Shown piece after piece: positions 58,884-64,000 of a stretch of DNA of 64,000 nt. The stretch is from contig JADJZF010000003.1 in NCBI GenBank assembly GCA_016719395.1, forward strand, positions 248,001 through 312,000, in the 5' to 3' direction. The notes below the pieces were generated by a model that saw nothing but the letters and a program-made list of their open reading frames with translations, was not told where the DNA came from and searched no databases. The translations under genes and the position numbers were made by a program. This DNA comes from Candidatus Amarobacter glycogenicus (lineage in GTDB: Bacteria > Chloroflexota > Dehalococcoidia > Tepidiformales > Tepidiformaceae). How positions within the stretch are numbered: the first letter of the stretch is position 1; each line of letters begins with the position of its first letter.

Positions 58884-59168
58884 GTGAGGACTATCGGCGT
58901 CCGTCAACTCAAGAACGAGGCAACCCAGATTGTCCGGACGGTGAAGGAACAGCATGCGCTGTACGTAATCACCGTGAACGGCCAACCGGTGGCCACCCTG
59001 CGGCCATACTCAGACCGTGACATCGCCGGGATGGAGCGCGGGCAAGCCGTTTCCGAACTCCAGGCCATCGAACGCCTGGCGAGCGCCGTCGGCGAGGCAT
59101 GGCTGGATGCCGGGTCCGCCGGCGACGGAGAGGAACCCGCGCCGGCCCGCGCGCGGAGGGAGGGCTGA
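58884..59168 (+). CDS. Type II antitoxin, Phd/YefM family
   Basis: A 94-residue antitoxin. The Phd/YefM DNA-binding N-terminus is plain: RTIGVRQLKNEATQIVRTVK, then YVITVNGQPVATLRPY. The Glu/Ala/Arg-rich C-terminus would wrap the toxin. GTG 58884 follows GGAG. The palindrome just upstream is the likely operator. The toxin gene starts 2 bases after its stop. Confidence 0.88.
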   Translation: MRTIGVRQLKNEATQIVRTVKEQHALYVITVNGQPVATLRPYSDRDIAGMERGQAVSELQAIERLASAVGEAWLDAGSAGDGEEPAPARARREG

Positions 59169-59170
59169 CC

Positions 59171-59581
59171 GTGGCCACCATCGACTCGAGTGTCCTTATC
59201 TCTCTCTTCAACAGCCGCGACCGGTCGCACGCCCAGACGGTCGCCTGGTTCCGGGAGGCAGTCGCCGACGGCGAACCACTTCGGGCCCCGGTCACCGCAC
59301 TCGCCGAAGTTTCGGCCGCCATCGCCGCCGGCACCGGGGAGAAGCAACTCGCCCGGGATGTTGAGACCCACGTCCAGCATTCACCGCTGTTTGAACTCCT
59401 CCCCATCGCACTGCCCCTGGCCGACCGGGCGGCGACACTCGCGGCAGAACACCAGCTGCGGGGGAGTGACGCGATCTACTTTGCGGTCGCGGAGACGCTC
59501 GGCGACACACTCGTAACCCTGAACCCCCGCCAGCTGCAGCGGGGAAGCGCCGTCGTCGAAACACAGCGCCCGAGGGTATAG
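59171..59581 (+). CDS. PIN-domain (VapC-type) toxin
   Basis: A 136-residue PIN-domain ribonuclease toxin. The first metal-binding Asp is in ATIDSSVLISLFNSRD, a Glu is in TALAEVSAAI, and the late Asp is in LRGSDAIYFAVAE. These match the VapC acidic site. The partner antitoxin is of Phd type rather than VapB, a common mixed pairing. The GTG at 59171 is used. The target RNA is unknown. Confidence 0.87.
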   Translation: MATIDSSVLISLFNSRDRSHAQTVAWFREAVADGEPLRAPVTALAEVSAAIAAGTGEKQLARDVETHVQHSPLFELLPIALPLADRAATLAAEHQLRGSDAIYFAVAETLGDTLVTLNPRQLQRGSAVVETQRPRV

Positions 59582-59583
59582 GC

Positions 59584-60336
59584 CTACCTGAACAGGTCAC
59601 GCTCGCTATCGCGGATGATCGATTGCATCGTCGCGGTCTCGTCGCGCTCCCAGGGCAGGCCACGGACCACCGCCGCGGGGACGCGTGAGAGGTTGCCCTT
59701 CACGAGTTCGGCTGCGCCCGCCACTTCGTCCGCGGTGCAGAGCGCCTGGACGCGGAACTCATGCCCATGCGGGTCGACCTGACCGATGTAGCTGAGGATG
59801 GGTTGCATGCCGGCGATGCCGATGGCGATGTCCGTTTGTGCTTCCCGCCAGGGCCGCCCAAACGTGTCTGAAATGATGACCGCGACATCGAGGCCGCGCA
59901 TTTTCAACTCGGCTCGGACTTTCGCGCAGGATGCGTCCGGGTCGACCGGCAGCAGCACGGCGAGCCCGTGCCCGCCTGAACTCGACTGATCGATCCCGGC
60001 ATTGGCGCAGATGAAGCCGTGGCGCGTCTCCGTGATCATGATCGGGCCGACCTGGCGCACCACACGCCGCGACTCCTGGAGCACCAACTCGACGACGGCG
60101 GCGTCTTTCTCGGTGCGTTCGGCATATTGCTGAGCGAAGGGTGAGACGGCCACGTCTTCCAGCCGGACGACACGGCCTTCAGCCTTCGAAACGATCTTCG
60201 AGGTAATCACGAGGATGTCACCGGAGGTGAGCGGTGTGCCCGAGGCCGTAGCGGCATCGAAGATGGATGCCGCGAGGTCCGTCCCGGCCGTGATTTCCGG
60301 GAGCCCGTGGATCCCGAAGATAGAAAGTCCTGCCAT
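59584..60336 (-). CDS. cofE: Coenzyme F420-0:L-glutamate ligase (CofE/FbiB-type)
   Basis: A 250-residue GTP-dependent ligase that adds glutamates to F420-0. Family blocks are SGDILVITSKIVSKAEGRVV, then FICANAGIDQSSS and ISDTFGRPWREAQTDIAIG. It lacks the C-terminal nitroreductase domain of actinobacterial FbiB. The ATG at 60336 has AAGGAG upstream. It lies 40 bases after an NADPH:F420 reductase gene, so the two form an F420 unit. The stop faces the toxin gene with only 2 bases between. Confidence 0.9.
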   Translation of the reverse strand: MAGLSIFGIHGLPEITAGTDLAASIFDAATASGTPLTSGDILVITSKIVSKAEGRVVRLEDVAVSPFAQQYAERTEKDAAVVELVLQESRRVVRQVGPIMITETRHGFICANAGIDQSSSGGHGLAVLLPVDPDASCAKVRAELKMRGLDVAVIISDTFGRPWREAQTDIAIGIAGMQPILSYIGQVDPHGHEFRVQALCTADEVAGAAELVKGNLSRVPAAVVRGLPWERDETATMQSIIRDSERDLFR

Positions 60337-60376
60337 GGCGAGCTCCTTGTTCCGTCCCGGCGAATGGCGAGCTCCT

Positions 60377-61027
60377 TTAGAGCCCAACGATGCGGATTGA
60401 AGACTGGGTCTTGTGCTTTCGGTTCAGGTTAATGAGGAGTGACGTCAGCATCTCGACGTAACGGCTCTGAGAGGGCCCGCCGGCATCGATCCCGCGGACG
60501 CCCTCGATCTGGTTGGCCAACCCGATGACCAACTGCTTCGCTTCGGCATCGCGGCCGCAGACCAGGACATCGGCCTCGATCTGGTGATCGAGATGTTGCA
60601 GCTCCTCGGCGCTCATGTTCTGGAAAGCCGAGACGACGCGGCTAGCGGGCAGCTGCGCGATGGCTTCCTGGAGCGCGCTGCTGCCGGCGACGTTGAGCGC
60701 GACCGCGCCGACCCCCTGCTGGAACTCCAGGGGAGCGACCACGTTGCAGACGAGTTTGCCTGCGAGGGCGCCCGAAAGCGCGTCCAGCGTCGCCTGCTGT
60801 CCGCTGTAGGGAAAGGTGAGAAAGACGACATCGGCATCGCCAACAACTGAAGCGTTATCGCCGCCCGAGGCGACGGCGCCAGGCACGGTTTCGCGGATCC
60901 GCTCGGCGCCCTCTTCACCGCGCTCAGCCGAACGCGAACCGATAGCGACTTCGTGGCCGGCCTTCGCAAAGCGCATGGCGAGCCCGAGGCCCTCCGGGCC
61001 AGTACCGCCGACAAACGCAAGCTTCAT
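60377..61027 (-). CDS. npdG: NADPH-dependent F420 reductase
   Basis: A 216-residue Rossmann protein. It starts MKLAFVGGTGPEGLGLAMRF, with the glycine motif that binds NADP, followed by the phosphate-binding SRSAERGEEGAERI. VFLTFPYSGQQATLDAL and AFQNMSAEELQ are family blocks. It moves hydride between NADPH and F420. The neighbouring cofE makes the cofactor, which supports the call. Confidence 0.88.
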   Translation of the reverse strand: MKLAFVGGTGPEGLGLAMRFAKAGHEVAIGSRSAERGEEGAERIRETVPGAVASGGDNASVVGDADVVFLTFPYSGQQATLDALSGALAGKLVCNVVAPLEFQQGVGAVALNVAGSSALQEAIAQLPASRVVSAFQNMSAEELQHLDHQIEADVLVCGRDAEAKQLVIGLANQIEGVRGIDAGGPSQSRYVEMLTSLLINLNRKHKTQSSIRIVGL

Positions 61028-61261
61028 GTGGACTCCATTGGGGCAGATATCGGGTAAAGCCTACCCGGCTTCCGGCTGCCGGGCGATGGCCCGGGACGCG
61101 CCTCGGATCTGGGGGAATTTCCGGGGGAGAACGCGGGCGACACCCTGCGGCGATCGGCCCGCGCGGGCGTTATTACTGGGGAGAGCGTTGCCGGCGTTCG
61201 GAGGGGACGGCAGGCCGTATAGGCCCGCTTACCCTTCGGTCAAGGTAAGGCTGGATCGGTC

Positions 61262-61270
61262 TGCTATACT
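61262..61270 (+). promoter_or_regulatory. Extended -10 promoter of ftsH
   Basis: TGCTATACT is an extended -10 (TG-n-TATACT), 51 bases upstream of the ftsH TTG. No strong -35 is seen. The rest of 61028-61321 is intergenic with no gene. Confidence 0.55.
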
Positions 61271-61321
61271 CGAAACATAGGACGCGGACTTCCCCAACCC
61301 GCGATCCCGGAGTGCGCTGCA

Positions 61322-63325
61322 TTGTATTCCCGCTGGATTCGCAACAGTTTCATCTATCTCCTCATCCTCGTGGCGGTCATCGCCATCGTTTTCGCCTTCT
61401 TCAACAGCGGTCCGGATCACGCCAAGATTGCCTTCGGCCAGGTCATCCAGGACGCCCAGGCGAACCAGATTCAGCAGATCGAAGTCGACGGACGGAACCT
61501 GACCGTCACCTACGCCACCAAGGGTGACGACGACAAGCCGATCGTCAAGAGCTCGAAGATGGGCTCGAATACCGATATCGAGACGCTGCTCACGGAAAAC
61601 GGTGTGGCCCTCAGCCGCGACCAGGCCCCGACACAGCCCGCGTTGGACCTCGAGTACAAGGACTCCTCGGGCTTTGGCCCATGGCTGGGCCTGCTCCTGA
61701 ACGTCCTCCCCTTCTTGCTCTTCGGCCTCTTCCTCCTGCTCATCATGAGGCAGGCACAGGGCTCGAACTCCCAGGCAATGAGCTTCGGCAAGAGCCGCGC
61801 ACGCCTGTTCACCGGCAGTAAGGTCACGGTCACGTTCTCGGACGTCGCCGGTGTGGATGAAGCGAAGGAAGAACTGGCCGAAGTGGTCGAGTTCCTGAAG
61901 TACCCGGAGAAGTTCGCGGCGCTTGGCGCCCGCATCCCGAAGGGCGTGCTCCTCGTGGGCCCTCCCGGCACCGGCAAGACGCTCCTCTCGCGCGCGGTCG
62001 CGGGCGAAGCGGGTGTCCCCTTCTTCAGCATTTCCGGTTCGGAATTCGTCGAGATGTTCGTCGGCGTCGGCGCCAGCCGTGTTCGCGACCTATTCGACCA
62101 GGCAAAGAAGAACGCGCCGTGCATTGTGTTCGTCGACGAAATTGACGCCGTCGGACGCCAGCGCGGCGCTGGTCTGGGCGGCAGCCACGACGAGCGCGAA
62201 CAGACCCTCAACCAGATTCTGGTCGAAATGGACGGGTTCGATACGGGGACGAATGTCATCGTCATCGCCGCCACGAACCGGCCCGACATCCTCGACCCGG
62301 CGCTCCTCCGTCCGGGACGCTTCGACCGCAAGGTCATCCTCGATGCGCCCGATGTGAAGGGACGCGAAGCCATCCTCGCCGTCCATGCCAAAGGCAAGCC
62401 GATCGCCGATGACGTCCTCGTTCCGACGTTGGCGAAGTCGACCCCTGGCTTCAGCGGCGCCGACCTGGCCAACCTCGTGAACGAAGCGGCCATCCTCGCG
62501 GCGCGGCGCAACAAGAAGATCATCACCATGAAGGAGTTCGAGGAGGCGGTTGACCGCGTCATCGCCGGCCCGGAACGGAAGAGCCGCGTGATGTCACCCA
62601 AGGAGAAGCGCCTCACCGCTTACCACGAAGGCGGCCACACGGTCTGCGCCTTCTTCCTCGATCATCACGACCCGCCCCACAAGGTGACCATCGTGTCTCG
62701 CGGAATGGCCGGCGGTTACACCCGCTTCCTCCCGGACGAAGAGACCCACTACCGCACGCCGAGCATGTTCAAAGACCAGCTCGTCAGCGCGCTCGGCGGA
62801 CATGCGGCGGAGGAGCTTATCTTCGGTGAAGCATCCACAGGCCCTTCGAACGACATCGAACAGGTGACACGGATCGCCCGTGCGATGGTGACTCGCTGGG
62901 GCATGAGCGACCGCCTCGGGCCGCGGACTTTCGGCAAGACCGAGGAGATGGTCTTCCTGGGACGCGAAATCGCCGAGACCCGCAACTACAGCGAGAAGAT
63001 CGCCGAAGAGATCGACGATGAAGTTCGCCGGCTCATCGAGGAAGCCCAGGAACGTGCCCGGCAGATGCTGCGCGATAAGCGGGACATCCTCGAAAAGCTG
63101 GTCAACGTCCTGATGGAAGTGGAGACGCTTGAGGGCGAAACCCTGACGCGGCTGCTCTCGAGCGACCCGAAGGAGCCCTGGCCACCAACCGACCTGGAAT
63201 CGAAGAACCAGGCTCCGCCGCCCCCGGCCGCTGAAGAGCAGCCGCGGCGCCCAGCCTTCGAGCCGAAGCCGGCAGCCGGTCTCGCCTGGGAAGGTGGGAG
63301 CCAGAGCCGGACTGACGCCAGCTAA
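61322..63325 (+). CDS. ftsH: ATP-dependent zinc metalloprotease FtsH
   Basis: A 667-residue membrane AAA+ protease for quality control. Two transmembrane helices (about 8-26 and 121-142) flank an extracytoplasmic domain. The AAA module has Walker A GPPGTGKT (about 213-220), Walker B VFVDEIDAVG, and the arginine-finger SRH region. The zinc site is HEGGH near residue 435, a variant of HEAGH. The C-terminus ends in a Pro-rich tail. The start is TTG at 61322, with GGAG upstream and an extended -10 promoter. L21 and L27 genes follow. Confidence 0.96.
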   Translation: MYSRWIRNSFIYLLILVAVIAIVFAFFNSGPDHAKIAFGQVIQDAQANQIQQIEVDGRNLTVTYATKGDDDKPIVKSSKMGSNTDIETLLTENGVALSRDQAPTQPALDLEYKDSSGFGPWLGLLLNVLPFLLFGLFLLLIMRQAQGSNSQAMSFGKSRARLFTGSKVTVTFSDVAGVDEAKEELAEVVEFLKYPEKFAALGARIPKGVLLVGPPGTGKTLLSRAVAGEAGVPFFSISGSEFVEMFVGVGASRVRDLFDQAKKNAPCIVFVDEIDAVGRQRGAGLGGSHDEREQTLNQILVEMDGFDTGTNVIVIAATNRPDILDPALLRPGRFDRKVILDAPDVKGREAILAVHAKGKPIADDVLVPTLAKSTPGFSGADLANLVNEAAILAARRNKKIITMKEFEEAVDRVIAGPERKSRVMSPKEKRLTAYHEGGHTVCAFFLDHHDPPHKVTIVSRGMAGGYTRFLPDEETHYRTPSMFKDQLVSALGGHAAEELIFGEASTGPSNDIEQVTRIARAMVTRWGMSDRLGPRTFGKTEEMVFLGREIAETRNYSEKIAEEIDDEVRRLIEEAQERARQMLRDKRDILEKLVNVLMEVETLEGETLTRLLSSDPKEPWPPTDLESKNQAPPPPAAEEQPRRPAFEPKPAAGLAWEGGSQSRTDAS

Positions 63326-63377
63326 CACCGCCCACACCCGCGTAGCCGCGGGAGCAACCCCAGCCGAAGCCCGGGAA

Positions 63378-63400
63378 CGGCTCCGTTATTGACGGAACCG
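63378..63400 (+). other. Hairpin in the leader of rplU
   Basis: CGGCTCCGT and ACGGAACCG pair with one mismatch over the loop TATTG. There is no T-run after it. It may be a weak ftsH terminator or part of an L21 leader; neither can be shown. Confidence 0.35.
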
Positions 63401-63452
63401 GACTCGGGTTTCAGACTGGAAAGACCGTCCACGGAATTCCCGGGAGATCAGT

Positions 63453-63764
63453 ATGGAAGCGATCGTACGCGCCGATGGGCGCCAACTGCGCCTTGCAGAG
63501 GGGCAAGAATTTGAGATCAGCCGCGTTGCGGGTGAACCTGGGGACACGGTGGACCTCGATGTGATGATGGTGCTCGATGGCGCCAGCGTGACCGTCGGCA
63601 CTCCACTCGTATCCGGGGCTTTGGTGAAAGCGCGCATTACCCAGCACGGCCGCGCTCCGAAGCTCGTCTTCATGAAGTACAAGAACAAGGTGCGTTACCG
63701 CCGCAAGTTCGGGCACCGCCAGCAAGTGACTCGGCTCGTCGTCGAGTCCATCTCGAAGGGTTAG
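63453..63764 (+). CDS. rplU: Ribosomal protein L21
   Basis: A 103-residue L21. It has the blocks MEAIVRADGRQLRLAEGQEF and DTVDLDVMMVLDGASVTVG, and ends RYRRKFGHRQQVTRLVVESI. Its N-terminal RADGRQ is typical of L21 proteins that usually read SGGKQ. It is followed 5 bases later by rpmA, the universal rplU-rpmA pair. Confidence 0.95.
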   Translation: MEAIVRADGRQLRLAEGQEFEISRVAGEPGDTVDLDVMMVLDGASVTVGTPLVSGALVKARITQHGRAPKLVFMKYKNKVRYRRKFGHRQQVTRLVVESISKG

Positions 63765-63769
63765 GCCAG

Positions 63770-64000
63770 ATGGCTCACAAGAAGGGCGTTTCGAGTTCCA
63801 AGAACGGCCGCGACAGCCAGAGCCAACGGCTCGGTGTGAAGCACTTCGATGGCGAAGTGGTGAAGCCCGGTTCGATCATCCTTCGCCAGCGGGGGACGCG
63901 GTTCCACCCGGGCCTGAACGTCGGCCTCGGCCGCGACTACACCATCTACTCGTTGATCGATGGGCAAGTGAAGTTCGAGCCCTATGCCAAGGGCAGGCGC
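63770..64000 (+). CDS. rpmA: Ribosomal protein L27 (cut by window edge)
   Basis: Seventy-seven codons are seen before the window ends; L27 is usually about 85-90 residues, so only the C-terminal end is missing. It has the blocks MAHKKGVSSSKNGRDSQSQR and LGVKHFDGEVVKPGSIILRQ, then RGTRFHPGLNVG. The N-terminus starts directly with the mature-type sequence MAHKKG, without the cleavable extension found in Firmicutes. Confidence 0.96.
   Translation, partial: MAHKKGVSSSKNGRDSQSQRLGVKHFDGEVVKPGSIILRQRGTRFHPGLNVGLGRDYTIYSLIDGQVKFEPYAKGRR

Overview
The window is about 64 kb of GC-rich bacterial chromosome with GTG and TTG starts, many 1-4 base gene overlaps, and clear Shine-Dalgarno sites. Several traits occur together: F420 genes (cofE and an NADPH:F420 reductase), a CarH/LitR-type B12 light sensor beside a photolyase, many CaiB/BaiF CoA-transferases and enoyl-CoA hydratases, and an LPETG protein inside a flagellar operon. 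No outer-membrane flagellar ring genes are seen. This combination suggests an aerobic or facultative, motile, probably monoderm bacterium, possibly a Chloroflexota (Dehalococcoidia-like) lineage. That taxonomic guess is inference only; no rRNA or taxonomic marker tree is available here.

Region 1-15.1 kb is one long minus-strand flagellar operon. In transcription order it reads flbD, motA, motB, fliL, a FliY/FliN-type switch gene, fliO, fliP (frameshifted), fliQ, fliR, flhB, flhA, a degenerate flhF, a YcgR/PilZ gene, a small membrane gene, fliA, an SwrB-like gene, an LPETG surface protein, two FlgF/FlgG rod genes, and flgM, which runs off the edge. fliM, flhG and the hook and filament genes are not here.

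Region 15.2-22.5 kb is mostly housekeeping: rpmB, a FakA-like fatty acid kinase, a cupredoxin lipoprotein, an SDR, a sulfite-oxidase-like molybdoenzyme, lspA, an RluD-type pseudouridine synthase, gltX, and tRNA-Gln(CTG) with its terminator. Region 22.5-27.4 kb is patchy. It holds a proline/serine-rich membrane protein, an abnormal poly-C/poly-G tract of about 160 bases (probably an assembly or sequencing artefact), a GMC oxidoreductase pair, and an RHS graveyard. The graveyard is a frameshifted RHS scrap plus an orphan RHS C-terminal tip, followed by a small two-helix membrane protein that could be its immunity partner.

Region 27.4-36 kb is redox metabolism: a nitroreductase diverging across a perfect 16-bp palindrome from a 2,4-dienoyl-CoA-reductase-like flavoenzyme with its own ETF alpha and beta genes, then a DMSO-reductase-family catalytic subunit split by a frameshift, then a lipoprotein. 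Region 36-47.5 kb holds acyl-CoA and membrane-lipid genes, the B12 photoreceptor/DUF1295/photolyase set, two CaiB/BaiF transferases and enoyl-CoA hydratase homologues.

Region 47.6-52.9 kb is a tight minus-strand operon: alcohol dehydrogenase, hydratase homologue, two MaoC-like hot-dog proteins, an alpha/beta hydrolase, a DUF35 protein, and a thiolase-fold protein whose nucleophilic Cys is Ser. The set matches the logic of the actinobacterial ChsH1-ChsH2/Ltp2 steroid side-chain hydratase-aldolase, rearranged. It is my main candidate for an undescribed system in this window. The remainder holds an RDD protein, a diguanylate cyclase (which may feed the PilZ brake of the flagellar operon), a DHA2 drug exporter, rplS, dut, a Phd/PIN toxin-antitoxin pair with an operator-like palindrome, cofE plus the F420 reductase gene, ftsH, rplU and the start of rpmA.
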